A stretch of 64,000 nucleotides of DNA from Fusobacteriales bacterium (GTDB lineage Bacteria; Fusobacteriota; Fusobacteriia; Fusobacteriales; Fusobacteriaceae), in assembly GCA_020063625.1 (NCBI GenBank), contig JAICDD010000004.1, positions 1-64,000 of the forward strand, read 5' to 3'. Of this stretch, positions 30,936 through 41,264 are shown in pieces. Position numbers and translations under genes: made by a program. Under the pieces are notes generated by a model that worked only from the letters and a program-made list of their open reading frames with translations, was not told where the DNA came from and made no database searches. Within the stretch, counting starts at the first letter, position 1; each line of letters starts with the position of its first letter.

Positions 30936-31946
30936 ATGGGAATTATTGAACAAATTAGAAGTAAGGCTAAAGCTGATTTAAAAACTATAGTTTTACCTGA
31001 AACTAATGACGAAAGAGTAGTAAAAGCAGCAGCAAAAGTTTTAGAAGAGAAATTAGCAAAATTAGTACTAATAGGAGAAGAAAATACTATTAAGTCAAAA
31101 GCTTCTGAATTAAATGTAAATATAGAAGGAGCAGAAATAGTAAATCCTAAAAATTATTCAAAATTAGACAGTTATATAGCAGAATTTGTAAAACTTAGAG
31201 AAAAAAAAGGAATGACAGAGCAAGTAGCAAGACAAGTAATGGAAAACGATCCTAGATTTTTTGGAGCTATGATGGTAAGAATGGGAGATGCAGATGGAAT
31301 GGTAGCAGGATCTGATTCTCCAACGGCTGATGTACTTAGAGCAGCTATTCAAGTAATAGGGACAAAACCAGGATTAAGAACAGTATCATCATGTTTTGTA
31401 ATGGTATTACCAAAAGATAGCGAACCTGCAAAACTTTATGGAAAAGATGGAGTTCTTATATTCTCAGATTGTGGAGTGGTACCAAATCCAACTTCTGAAC
31501 AACTTGCAGATATAGCTACTTCAGCAGCAGCTTCAGCTAGATCAATAGTAGGAATGGAACCAAAAGTTGCACTTTTATCTTTCTCAACAAAAGGAAGTGC
31601 AAAACATGAAGATGTAGATAAAGTAATAGAAGCTGGAGAAATTTTAAGAAATAGAGCTGTAAACTTTGAATTTGAAGAAGAATTACAAGCAGATGCAGCA
31701 ATAGTACCAGCAATAGCTGCTAAAAAAGCACCTGAATCAAAAGTAGCAGGAAAAGCAAATGTATTAGTATTCCCTGATTTATCAGCAGGAAATATAGGAT
31801 ATAAATTAGTTCAAAGACTTGCAAATGCAGATGCTTACGGACCATTATTACAAGGATTAGCAAAACCAGTAAATGATTTATCTAGAGGATGTAGTGTACA
31901 AGATATAGTTGACATTGTTGCTATTACATCAGCTCAAGCAGAATAA
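30936..31946 (+). CDS. pta: phosphate acetyltransferase
   Basis: IVLPETNDERVVKAA...MVAGSDSPTADVLRAA...NVLVFPDLSAGNIGYKLVQR. Confidence 0.97.
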   Translation: MGIIEQIRSKAKADLKTIVLPETNDERVVKAAAKVLEEKLAKLVLIGEENTIKSKASELNVNIEGAEIVNPKNYSKLDSYIAEFVKLREKKGMTEQVARQVMENDPRFFGAMMVRMGDADGMVAGSDSPTADVLRAAIQVIGTKPGLRTVSSCFVMVLPKDSEPAKLYGKDGVLIFSDCGVVPNPTSEQLADIATSAAASARSIVGMEPKVALLSFSTKGSAKHEDVDKVIEAGEILRNRAVNFEFEEELQADAAIVPAIAAKKAPESKVAGKANVLVFPDLSAGNIGYKLVQRLANADAYGPLLQGLAKPVNDLSRGCSVQDIVDIVAITSAQAE

Positions 31947-31967
31947 TAAAAAGGAGAGGAGTTTTTT

Positions 31968-33152
31968 ATGAAAGTATTAGTACTAAATAGTGGGAGTTCA
32001 TCTCTAAAATATCAAGTAGTAGATATGATAAAAGAGGAAGCAATAGCAGAAGGGATATGTGAAAGAATAGGTTTAGAAGGTTCTCAAATGAAGTATAAAG
32101 CTAACGGAAAAAAAGAGGAAATACTTCATGAAATGCCAACACATAAAGAAGCAATTGATTTAGTATTAAAAACATTACAAGGTGAAAATGGTGTAATAAA
32201 ATCAGTAGATGAAATAGATGCAATAGGACATAGAGTAGTACATGGTGGAGAAAAATTTGACAAATCAGTAGTTGTAACTAAAGAAATATTAAAAGAAATA
32301 CAGGATTTATCGAGCTTAGCACCACTTCATAATCCAGCAAATGCATTAGGGATAGAAGTATGTATGGAGCTTATGCCAGATAAGAAAAATGTAGCTGTAT
32401 TTGATACTGCATTCCATCAAACAATGACAAAAGAAGCATTTATGTATGCGCTTCCATATGAAGATTATGAAGAATTAAAAGTAAGAAAATATGGATTCCA
32501 TGGGACATCACACTATTTTGTATCACAAGAAGCTACAAGAATATTAAATAATCCTGAAGCAAAAGTAATAGTATGCCATTTAGGAAATGGAGCTTCTATA
32601 TCAGCTGTAAAAGGTGGAAAATGTATAGAAACATCAATGGGCCTTACTCCTTTACAAGGTTTAATGATGGGAACTAGATGTGGGGATATTGATCCAGCAG
32701 CAGTTCTTTATGTAATGGAAAAAAGAGGTCTTACTGCAAAAGAGATGGATACTAGAATGAATAAAAAATCAGGTATATTAGGAGTATTTGGACCTAGTTC
32801 AGATTTTAGAGATTTATCAAAAGCTATAGAAGAAGGAAATGAAAGAGCTAAAACTGCTTATGAAATGTTTGTTCATAGAATAAAATCATATATTGGATCA
32901 TATGCAGCAGCACTTAATGGAGTAGATGCAATATGTTTCACTGCTGGAATAGGAGAGAATGCAACAAATGTAAGAGAAGATGTATGTAAAGGTCTTACAT
33001 ATTTAGGAATAGATTTCAACAGTGAAGAAAATGCAACTAGAAAAGATGGAATACAAGAATTAACAAATGAAGGATCAAAGGTTAAAGTATTTAAAATACC
33101 TACAAATGAAGAATTAGTAATTGCAAAAGATACATATGCATTAGTAAAATAA
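31968..33152 (+). CDS. ackA: acetate kinase
   Basis: VLVLNSGSSSLKYQ...GHRVVHGGEKF...FHGTSHYFVSQ...CFTAGIGENA. Confidence 0.98.
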   Translation: MKVLVLNSGSSSLKYQVVDMIKEEAIAEGICERIGLEGSQMKYKANGKKEEILHEMPTHKEAIDLVLKTLQGENGVIKSVDEIDAIGHRVVHGGEKFDKSVVVTKEILKEIQDLSSLAPLHNPANALGIEVCMELMPDKKNVAVFDTAFHQTMTKEAFMYALPYEDYEELKVRKYGFHGTSHYFVSQEATRILNNPEAKVIVCHLGNGASISAVKGGKCIETSMGLTPLQGLMMGTRCGDIDPAAVLYVMEKRGLTAKEMDTRMNKKSGILGVFGPSSDFRDLSKAIEEGNERAKTAYEMFVHRIKSYIGSYAAALNGVDAICFTAGIGENATNVREDVCKGLTYLGIDFNSEENATRKDGIQELTNEGSKVKVFKIPTNEELVIAKDTYALVK

Positions 33153-33216
33153 TCACATATTAATAAAAAGAATCAAATTAAACAGGTTAGTTATAAAAAT
33201 ATATAAATAAAAAATT

Positions 33217-33265
33217 AACAAAACATATGATTTTGTTTGACAAAAGTTAATAAATGCTGTATAAC
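33217..33265 (+). promoter_or_regulatory. promoter with upstream inverted repeat before pyruvate:ferredoxin oxidoreductase
   Basis: AACAAAA-CATATGA-TTTTGTT (33217-33237) touching -35 TTGACA (33237-33242), N17, -10 TATAAC (33260-33265). Confidence 0.75.
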
Positions 33266-33343
33266 TATAGTGTATGCGTTTAATCATAATTAACATAAAT
33301 TAATGATGTCACTATAATAAAATTATTTAGGAGGGAATAGTAA

Positions 33344-36300
33344 ATGGCAAAAAAAATGCAAACTATGGATGGTAACCAAGCTGCTGCATATGCATCATAT
33401 GCGTTTACAGAAGTAGCTGGGATTTATCCTATTACACCATCTTCACCAATGGCTGAATACACTGATTTATGGGCTTCACAAGGTAAGAAAAATTTATTTG
33501 GTGTACCTGTAAAAGTAGTAGAAATGCAATCAGAAGGAGGAGCAGCTGGAACTGTTCACGGATCATTACAAGCTGGAGCTTTAACAACTACTTATACAGC
33601 TTCACAAGGGTTATTATTAAAAATTCCTAATATGTATAAAATAGCTGGAGAATTATTACCAGGTGTTATACATGTATCTGCTAGATCATTATCAGCACAA
33701 GCGTTATCTATTTTTGGAGATCATTCAGATGTTTATTCTGCTAGACAATCAGGATTTGCTATGTTAGCAACTGGTTCTGTACAAGAAGTAATGGATCTTG
33801 CTGGAGTAGCTCATTTAGCAGCTATAAAATCAAGAGTTCCATTTATGCATTTCTTTGATGGATTCAGAACTTCACATGAAATTCAAAAAGTTGAAGTAAT
33901 GGATTATGAAGTATTTGATAGATTATTAGATAAAGAAGCTGTACAAGAATTTAGAAATAGAGCATTAAATCCAGCTCATCCAGTAACTAGAGGAACAGCT
34001 CAAAATGATGATATTTACTTCCAAACAAGAGAAGCACAAAATAAATTCTATAATGCTGTACCAGCAATAGTAGCTGAATATATGGCTGAAATTTCAAAAG
34101 TAACTGGAAGAGATTATAAACCATTTACTTATTATGGTGCAGAAGATGCTACTGATATAATAGTAGCTATGGGTTCTGTAACTCAAACAATAAAAGAAAC
34201 AATAGACTACTTAGTAGCTAAAGGTGAAAAAGTAGGATTATTAAATGTACATTTATATAGACCATTTTCAGCAGAATACTTTATGAATGTATTACCTTCT
34301 ACAGTAAAAAGAATAGCTGTATTAGATAGAACAAAAGAACCAGGAGCAATGGGAGAACCATTATACTTAGATGTAAGAAACTTATTCTATGGAAAAGAAA
34401 ATGCTCCATTAATCGTAGGTGGAAGATATGGATTATCTTCAAAAGATACTACACCAGCTCAAATTATAGCTGTATATAATAATTTAAAATCAGAAAATCC
34501 TAAAAATGGATTTACTATAGGTATAGTTGATGATGTAACTAATACTTCATTAGAAGTAGGAGAAGAAATATCTGTTGTACCAGAAGATGTAAAAGAATGT
34601 TTATTCTATGGATTAGGATCAGATGGTACAGTAGGAGCAAATAAAAACTCTATCAAAATTATAGGGGATAAAACAGATTTATATGCTCAAGGATATTTTG
34701 CATATGACTCTAAAAAATCAGGAGGAGTTACTAGATCACACTTAAGATTTGGTAAAGATCCAATAAGATCTACTTATTTAGTATCAAATCCACACTTTGT
34801 AGCATGTTCAGTACCTGCTTATTTAGGTAAATATGACATGATAGGTGGATTAAGAAAAGGTGGAACTTTCTTATTAAACTGTATTTGGGATAAAGATGAA
34901 GTTGTAAATTATCTACCAAACTCTGTTAAAAAAGTATTAGCTGAAAAAGAAGCTAAATTCTATATTATAAATGCAACTAAACTTGCTGAAGAAATTGGAT
35001 TAGGACATAGAACTAATACAATAATGCAATCAGCTTTCTTTAAATTATCAGAAGTAATACCTTTTGCTGAATCACAAGAATACATGAAAGAGTATGCTAA
35101 AAAATCATATGCTAAAAAAGGTGACGATATAGTTAAAATGAACTATGAAGCTATTGATAGAGGTGCTGGAGAATTAGTAGAGGTACCTGTAGATCCTTCA
35201 TGGAAAGATTTAGAAGTTGAAGAAGCTTCATGTGGAACAGATACAGCATGTAGACCAAGACCAGAATTCGTATCTAAAATAGCTGATCCAATAAATGCTA
35301 TAAAAGGAGATAGTTTACCAGTATCTGCATTTAATGGATATGAAGATGGAACATTTGAAAATGGAACAACAGCATATGAAAAAAGAGGAATTGCAGTTAA
35401 TGTACCTCACTGGGTAAAAGAAAACTGTATACAATGTAATCAATGTTCATATGTATGTCCTCATGCAGTAATTAGACCATTCTTAATAGATGAAAAAGAA
35501 ATGGAAAATGCACCAGAAGGTGTAAAAGAAAATAACTTAAAACCAATTGGAAAAGGATTAGAAGGATTACAATATAAAATACAAGTATCTCCATTAGATT
35601 GTACTGGATGTGGATCTTGTGCTAATGTATGTCCTGCACCAAAAGGTAAAGCATTAGAAATGAGACCAATTGGAGGAGAAATAGAAGCTGGAGAGCAAGT
35701 AAATGCTGATTACTTATTCAACGAAGTAACTTATAAAGACGATAAAATGCCTAAAACAACAGTTAAAGGATCACAATTTGCACAACCATTATTTGAATTC
35801 CACGGAGCATGTGCTGGATGTGGGGAAACTCCTTATATTAAATTAATAACTCAATTATTTGGAGATAGAATGATGGTAGCAAATGCTACAGGATGTTCAT
35901 CAATTTATGGTGGTTCTGCACCAGCTACTCCATATTGTAAAAATGCTAATGGAGAAGGTCCAGCTTGGGCATCATCATTATTCGAAGATAATGCTGAATT
36001 TGGATATGGAATGCATGTAGCAAGTGAAACATTAAGAAATAGAATAGAAGTAGTAATGGAAACAACTATGGATAAAGTACCTGCTGAAGTTGCAGAGCTT
36101 TATAAAGAATGGATAGAAAATAGAAATAATGGAGAAAAAACAAAAGAAATTAAAAATAAATTACTTCCATTATTAGAAGGAGCAGACTTTGAAGGAGCTG
36201 CGGAAATATTATCATTAAAAGATCACATTGTTAAAAAATCACAATGGATATTTGGTGGAGACGGATGGGCTTATGACATTGGTTATGGAGGACTTGACCA

Positions 36301-36907
36301 TGTATTAGCATCAGGAGATGACATCAATATCTTAGTAATGGATACAGAAGTTTACTCAAATACTGGTGGACAAGCATCAAAAGCATCACCTACAGGAGCT
36401 GTTGCTAAATTTGCTGCATCAGGAATGCCAGTACAGAAAAAAGACCTTGCAGCTATAGCTATGTCATATGGATATATTTATGTAGCTCAAGTATCTATGG
36501 GTGCAAATCAAGCTCAATACTTAAAAGCTATAAGAGAAGCTGAAGCTTATCCAGGGCCAAGTTTAATAATAGCTTATTCACCATGTATTAACCATGGAAT
36601 AAGAAAAGGTATGGGTAAATCTCAAACTGAGGAAAAATTAGCTACTGAATGTGGATATTGGCCATTATTTAGATACAATCCATTATTAGAAAAAGAAGGA
36701 AAAAATCCTTTACAAATAGATTCAAAAGAACCTGTATGGGATAAATATGATGAATTCTTAATGGGAGAAGTAAGATATGCTACATTAATGGCTTCAAATC
36801 CTGAAAGAGCAAAAGAATTATTTGCTAGAAACAAAGAAGAAGCTGCTAGAAGATGGAGACAATATCAAAGATTAGCTTCATTAGATTTCTCAACAGAAAA
36901 AAAATAA
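33344..36907 (+). CDS. nifJ: pyruvate:ferredoxin (flavodoxin) oxidoreductase
   Basis: 1187 aa; two 4Fe-4S sites CIQCNQCSYVCP and CTGCGSCANVCPAPKG; TPP region GGDGWAYDIGYGGLDHV. Confidence 0.98.
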   Translation: MAKKMQTMDGNQAAAYASYAFTEVAGIYPITPSSPMAEYTDLWASQGKKNLFGVPVKVVEMQSEGGAAGTVHGSLQAGALTTTYTASQGLLLKIPNMYKIAGELLPGVIHVSARSLSAQALSIFGDHSDVYSARQSGFAMLATGSVQEVMDLAGVAHLAAIKSRVPFMHFFDGFRTSHEIQKVEVMDYEVFDRLLDKEAVQEFRNRALNPAHPVTRGTAQNDDIYFQTREAQNKFYNAVPAIVAEYMAEISKVTGRDYKPFTYYGAEDATDIIVAMGSVTQTIKETIDYLVAKGEKVGLLNVHLYRPFSAEYFMNVLPSTVKRIAVLDRTKEPGAMGEPLYLDVRNLFYGKENAPLIVGGRYGLSSKDTTPAQIIAVYNNLKSENPKNGFTIGIVDDVTNTSLEVGEEISVVPEDVKECLFYGLGSDGTVGANKNSIKIIGDKTDLYAQGYFAYDSKKSGGVTRSHLRFGKDPIRSTYLVSNPHFVACSVPAYLGKYDMIGGLRKGGTFLLNCIWDKDEVVNYLPNSVKKVLAEKEAKFYIINATKLAEEIGLGHRTNTIMQSAFFKLSEVIPFAESQEYMKEYAKKSYAKKGDDIVKMNYEAIDRGAGELVEVPVDPSWKDLEVEEASCGTDTACRPRPEFVSKIADPINAIKGDSLPVSAFNGYEDGTFENGTTAYEKRGIAVNVPHWVKENCIQCNQCSYVCPHAVIRPFLIDEKEMENAPEGVKENNLKPIGKGLEGLQYKIQVSPLDCTGCGSCANVCPAPKGKALEMRPIGGEIEAGEQVNADYLFNEVTYKDDKMPKTTVKGSQFAQPLFEFHGACAGCGETPYIKLITQLFGDRMMVANATGCSSIYGGSAPATPYCKNANGEGPAWASSLFEDNAEFGYGMHVASETLRNRIEVVMETTMDKVPAEVAELYKEWIENRNNGEKTKEIKNKLLPLLEGADFEGAAEILSLKDHIVKKSQWIFGGDGWAYDIGYGGLDHVLASGDDINILVMDTEVYSNTGGQASKASPTGAVAKFAASGMPVQKKDLAAIAMSYGYIYVAQVSMGANQAQYLKAIREAEAYPGPSLIIAYSPCINHGIRKGMGKSQTEEKLATECGYWPLFRYNPLLEKEGKNPLQIDSKEPVWDKYDEFLMGEVRYATLMASNPERAKELFARNKEEAARRWRQYQRLASLDFSTEKK

Positions 36908-36921
36908 TTTGAGATAAACAT

Positions 36922-36952
36922 ATAAAAGGAGTGCGATTTGCACTCCTTTTAT
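36922..36952. terminator. bidirectional terminator
   Basis: ATAAAAGGAGTGC-GATTT-GCACTCCTTTTAT between convergent genes. Confidence 0.85.
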
Positions 36953-36983
36953 AGTTACTATTAATTTGAAAAGAAAAAATATT

Positions 36984-38174
36984 TTATAAATTTTTAAATA
37001 ATTCATTTTTATTATCTAAAAATTTATTATAATTTTCTAATAAAGATTCTTTAGGAATAATATTTTTATAATTATTACTTTCTAAATCATTTAAAATATC
37101 TTGCAAAGTAATATTATCTAAATTTTTATTTAATATATATTTTTTATCATCTATTTTAATTAAATAACCAATATTTTTTAGATTATCAGCAAAATATATT
37201 ATAAGATTAATTGGTAGATTGTATTTAAGAGCGATGTCATCTATTTTAGTATCTGTATTATTTAAAAAATTATTATAATATTCTTTTAAAATTAATATAG
37301 AATAATATTTAAATTCTATAATACTTATATTAAAATCTTTTTTATTTAAATTATATTGAAGGATATAAATAATATGCATTCCAGATAAAATAATAATCCA
37401 CATAATTCTTTGCCATATTAAAAAAATTGGAATAACAGCAAAACTTCCATATATTTTATTATAAGTAATGATACCTATTTGAAATTTTAAAAAGATATAT
37501 TGAAGAAGCTGAAATGAAAAACCTGTAATTATAGCAGAAATTGTAGCATATTTTATATTAATTTGTGTATTTGGAATAATATAATATAAAAAAGTAAAAG
37601 TTAATATTGTAAAAAAATACGGTACTAATTTCAAACTATTTATTAATAAAAAATTAAATAAAGATGAACTATAAAAAAATTTAGGAATATTTGTTTGAAA
37701 TAAAGTAAAAATAGCATTTGAAAGTATTAATGTAATAGGGAACATTATTATCAAAGTAATATAGTCAGTTACTTTTCTATAAATACTTCTACTATTTTGT
37801 ATATTCCAAATTTTATTAAAAGATTTTTCTATTTCTGAAAATATATTTATAATAGACCACAAAAGGGTGATTATACCAAATGTAGCTATAATACTACTTT
37901 TTGTATTATTTAATAATTTTATGGCAAATTGAAGTAAATATTCAATAGCATCTTTGTATATAGGAAGGGCATTTGTAATTTCTTTTTCTATAATTTCTTC
38001 AAATCCCATAGCTTTAGCTATACTAAAAATAAGAGCAATTATTGGCACAATAGAAAATATAGAATAAAAACTAATAGAGCTAGCTAAAAGAGTTGTGTTA
38101 TCTTTAGTATAGTTATACAAAAAAGAATTAAAAAATTTTTTAATAAAATTAAAAGTTTTCTTTAGTTTATTCAT
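36984..38174 (-). CDS. YihY/BrkB-family membrane protein
   Basis: TTLLASSISFYSIFSIVPIIALIFSIAKAMGF...YKIYGSFAVIPIFLIWQRIMWIIILSGMHI. Confidence 0.88.
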   Translation of the reverse strand: MNKLKKTFNFIKKFFNSFLYNYTKDNTTLLASSISFYSIFSIVPIIALIFSIAKAMGFEEIIEKEITNALPIYKDAIEYLLQFAIKLLNNTKSSIIATFGIITLLWSIINIFSEIEKSFNKIWNIQNSRSIYRKVTDYITLIIMFPITLILSNAIFTLFQTNIPKFFYSSSLFNFLLINSLKLVPYFFTILTFTFLYYIIPNTQINIKYATISAIITGFSFQLLQYIFLKFQIGIITYNKIYGSFAVIPIFLIWQRIMWIIILSGMHIIYILQYNLNKKDFNISIIEFKYYSILILKEYYNNFLNNTDTKIDDIALKYNLPINLIIYFADNLKNIGYLIKIDDKKYILNKNLDNITLQDILNDLESNNYKNIIPKESLLENYNKFLDNKNELFKNL

Positions 38175-38204
38175 TTGTTCCTCCAGTTTTATTTTTAGAT
38201 ATTA

Positions 38205-38310
38205 TAAAAGAATTAAAGATATTAATTTTAGTAAATAAATTAAAAACGAATCCTTTAAAATTAAGGACTCGTACAATTAATTTGTTTTAATGATATATTT
38301 CAATAACCTT
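38205..38310. repeat. dispersed palindromic repeat copy G
   Basis: Inner hairpin AAACGAATCCTTTAAAATTAAGGACTCGT; right end TTTCAATAACC; outer left arm degenerate. Confidence 0.75.
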
Positions 38311-38346
38311 TATTTTCTATTGATATTTTTTATTTTCATTTAAATA

Positions 38347-38931
38347 TTAAAATTCTAATTTATATCCTACATTTAAAGAGAGTAAATAGTTTGTAATATG
38401 TATATTTTCATCTGGGAAATTAGTATTTTCTGTTACAAAATAAGCATTAGATTGAGTAAGTTCATAGAGTATTTCTATGTTTAAATTATCTTTTTCACCA
38501 CTTAGACCAAATCCAGAATATATTCCAATAGTAGTTTTATAAAGATAAGGATATGAACCAACATCATTTATACTAAACCCTAAATTAGTTCTTCCACTAA
38601 TTGTAATACCGGCAATTTCTTTTGGAAAAGTATATTTAGCAGAAACAAAAATAGGATAAGATGTGATTAAGTCCATAGTACCATTACTACTTTGAGCAAG
38701 ATCTCTATTTACTACACCTAAAGGTCTAAAAGCAGCACCAAATCCAAGCTCTGTTTTATCCTGTATTTCAAACCACATTACTCCTTCTAATCGTAGACTA
38801 AAAGTACCGCTGTAATTACTACCATCTAAGTTATAACTATTCCAAGGTGCAATACCAGCTTTACTTTCAATTACTAAAGAATAGGATAATGTACTTAATA
38901 TTATTAATAAAGTTATAATTATTATTTTTTT
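38347..38931 (-). CDS. outer-membrane beta-barrel-like protein, unknown function
   Basis: Signal peptide MKKIIIITLLIILSTLSYS then alternating amphipathic strands ending YLLSLNVGYKLEF (terminal Phe). Confidence 0.65.
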   Translation of the reverse strand, partial: KKIIIITLLIILSTLSYSLVIESKAGIAPWNSYNLDGSNYSGTFSLRLEGVMWFEIQDKTELGFGAAFRPLGVVNRDLAQSSNGTMDLITSYPIFVSAKYTFPKEIAGITISGRTNLGFSINDVGSYPYLYKTTIGIYSGFGLSGEKDNLNIEILYELTQSNAYFVTENTNFPDENIHITNYLLSLNVGYKLEF

Positions 38932-39075
38932 CATAATATCCTCCAAAAAATAAACACTTTCACTTATAGATAATATCGGTTTATTAGATAAAAACCTTTA
39001 TTATAAAATAAATTAAAATATCTTTTTTATTATATCATAAATAATTTCTAAAAAATATATATTTTTTAGAAATAC

Positions 39076-39104
39076 TTGATTTTTTTGCTTTAATATGTTA
39101 GAAT
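39076..39104 (+). promoter_or_regulatory. promoter of rimP-nusA operon
   Basis: TTGATT-N17-TAGAAT. Confidence 0.7.
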
Positions 39105-39126
39105 AAATTAGAAAAAATATGAACTG

Positions 39127-39158
39127 ATAAAAGAGTGAGCAGCTGCTCACTCTTTTAT
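39127..39158 (+). promoter_or_regulatory. 32-bp perfect palindrome in the rimP-nusA leader (putative attenuator/terminator)
   Basis: ATAAAAGAGTGAGCAG|CTGCTCACTCTTTTAT, downstream of promoter and upstream of rimP RBS. Confidence 0.75.
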
Positions 39159-39184
39159 TTAGTAAAAGTAAAAAAGAGGTGAAA

Positions 39185-39649
39185 ATGTTGGGAAAACAAA
39201 TCGAAGAAAAAATTGAAAAGATTGTTGAACCATATTTAAAAGATTTAGATATTGAATTGGTAGATGTTGAATATTTACAAGATGGAGCTTCTTGGTATGT
39301 GAGAGTTTATATTGAAAAATCAAATTATGAAGAAAATATAACTTTAGAAGATTGTGCAAAAGTAAGTGGACTTATTGAAGATGATATTGACAAATTAATA
39401 GAAGAAAAATACTATCTAGAGGTATCTTCTCCGGGACTTGAGAGACCTTTAAAAAAATTAAAAGATTATGAAAGGTTTGTAGGAGAAAAAATAAAAGTTT
39501 TATTAAAACATAAAATTGAAGATAAAAGAAATTATACAGGTGTTTTAGAAAATGTAAATGGAGAAACATTATTTTTAAATGTTGATGGAAAAAAACTAGA
39601 AATACCTTTTAATGAAGTAAAAAAAGGAAATTTAGTATTTGAATTTTAA
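39185..39649 (+). CDS. rimP: ribosome maturation factor RimP
   Basis: IELVDVEYLQDGASWYVRVYIEK...DCAKVSGLIEDDID...YYLEVSSPGLERPLK. Confidence 0.96.
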   Translation: MLGKQIEEKIEKIVEPYLKDLDIELVDVEYLQDGASWYVRVYIEKSNYEENITLEDCAKVSGLIEDDIDKLIEEKYYLEVSSPGLERPLKKLKDYERFVGEKIKVLLKHKIEDKRNYTGVLENVNGETLFLNVDGKKLEIPFNEVKKGNLVFEF

Positions 39650-39676
39650 TTCAATACTATTTAGGGAGGAAATAAA

Positions 39677-40729
39677 ATGAAGAACAAAGAGCAAAAAATA
39701 TTTTTGCAAGCTTTAGATGAACTTGAAAAAGAAAAAGGAATAACAAAAGAAAGTTTATTGGAAACAATAGAACAAGCTTTACTTGCTGCATATAAAAAGC
39801 AATATAGTGATGATGATAATGTAGAAGTTGTTATTGATAGAAAAACAGGTGATATAAAAGTATATGCAACTAAAGAAGTAGTTGAAACTGTTTATGATGA
39901 AGCACATGAAATAGATATAAAAGAAGCTAAAAAAATTGATAAAAAAGTAGAACTTTATGATGAAATAAAAGTAGAAGTTAATTGTGAAGAATTTAGAAGA
40001 AATGCTATTCAAAATGGGAAACAAATTGTTATACAAAAAGTAAGAGAAGCAGAAAGAAAAAATATATTTGAAAAATTTAAAGAAAAAGAGCATAAAATAA
40101 TAAATGGAATAATTAGAAGAATAGATGAAAGAAACAATATTTATATAGAATTTGATAAAATTGAAGCAGTTCTTCCTATGGTAGAGCAATCACAATCAGA
40201 TGTATATAGAGTAGGAGATAGAATAAAAGTATATGTTGTAGAAGTACAAGAAACAGGTAAATTTCCTAAAATAGTAATTTCTAGAAAACATGAAGGACTT
40301 TTAAGAGAGTTATTTAAAATAGAGATACCAGAAATAGAAGAAGGTGTTATAGAAATAAAAAGTATTGCTAGAGAAGCTGGAAGTAGAGCAAAAGTAGCAG
40401 TATATTCTAGTGATGAAACAATCGATACAATAGGAGCATGTATTGGTCAAAAAGGATTAAGAATAAAAGAGATAGTAGATGAATTAAATGGAGAAAAAAT
40501 AGATATAGTTGAATATAAAGAAGATAAAAAGAAATTTGTTTCAGCTGCTCTTAGTCCAGCAAGAGTTTATTCAGTAGAATTATTAGAAGATGAAGTTACA
40601 GCAAGAGTATTAGTAGATCCTTCACAATTATCTTTAGCAATAGGAAAAAATGGACAAAATGCAAGACTTGCAGCAAAACTTACAGGAATGAGAGTAGATA
40701 TAAAAACATTAGGAGAGGCAAATGAATAA
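39677..40729 (+). CDS. nusA: transcription termination/antitermination protein NusA
   Basis: S1 and KH domains: EAGSRAKVAVYSSDETIDTIGACIGQKGLRIKEIVDELNGEKIDIV...PSQLSLAIGKNGQNARLAAKLTG. Confidence 0.98.
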   Translation: MKNKEQKIFLQALDELEKEKGITKESLLETIEQALLAAYKKQYSDDDNVEVVIDRKTGDIKVYATKEVVETVYDEAHEIDIKEAKKIDKKVELYDEIKVEVNCEEFRRNAIQNGKQIVIQKVREAERKNIFEKFKEKEHKIINGIIRRIDERNNIYIEFDKIEAVLPMVEQSQSDVYRVGDRIKVYVVEVQETGKFPKIVISRKHEGLLRELFKIEIPEIEEGVIEIKSIAREAGSRAKVAVYSSDETIDTIGACIGQKGLRIKEIVDELNGEKIDIVEYKEDKKKFVSAALSPARVYSVELLEDEVTARVLVDPSQLSLAIGKNGQNARLAAKLTGMRVDIKTLGEANE

Positions 40730-41252
40730 ACATGTACCACAAAGAACTTGTGTTATATGTAGAACAAAAAAAGATAAAAATGATTTTTTAAGATTAGTAA
40801 AAATAGATGGGAAGTTTATTTTTGATAAAGAAAAAAATAAACAAGCTAGAGGTTTTTATATATGTAAAGAAAAAGAATGTTTATTAAGAGTGTCAAAACA
40901 TAAAAAAATAAATATCTCTAGTGAAGAGATGTATAAAATGGCAAAAGAATTAGAAAAAATTAATACAGAAGAAAGATATATAAAAATATTAAATGTATTA
41001 TCTAAAAGTGATTCTTTATGTTTTGGAATGGAAATGACATTTGAAAATCAAAAAAAATTAGAGATGCTTATAATAGCAAAAGATGTTAGTCAAAAAAATA
41101 AAGAAAAATTGATAAAGTTATGTGCAGATAAAAATATTAAATATATAGAAGTAGCTACAAAAGAGATTTTAGGAAAATTCTTTGGTAAAGAGAGTATCAA
41201 TGTAATTGGAATAATGGATGAAAAAGTAGCTAATGGATTGAAAACACTTTAG
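40722..41252 (+). CDS. fused YlxR (DUF448) - L7Ae/YlxQ-like protein
   Basis: N-term PQRTCVICRTKKDKNDFLRLVK..KQARGFYICKEKECL (YlxR); C-term LEMLIIAKDVSQKNKEKLIKLCADKNIKYIEVATKEILGKFFGKESINVIGIMD (L7Ae-like). Confidence 0.88.
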   Translation: MNKHVPQRTCVICRTKKDKNDFLRLVKIDGKFIFDKEKNKQARGFYICKEKECLLRVSKHKKINISSEEMYKMAKELEKINTEERYIKILNVLSKSDSLCFGMEMTFENQKKLEMLIIAKDVSQKNKEKLIKLCADKNIKYIEVATKEILGKFFGKESINVIGIMDEKVANGLKTL

Positions 41253-41264
41253 GAGGTGTTGCGT

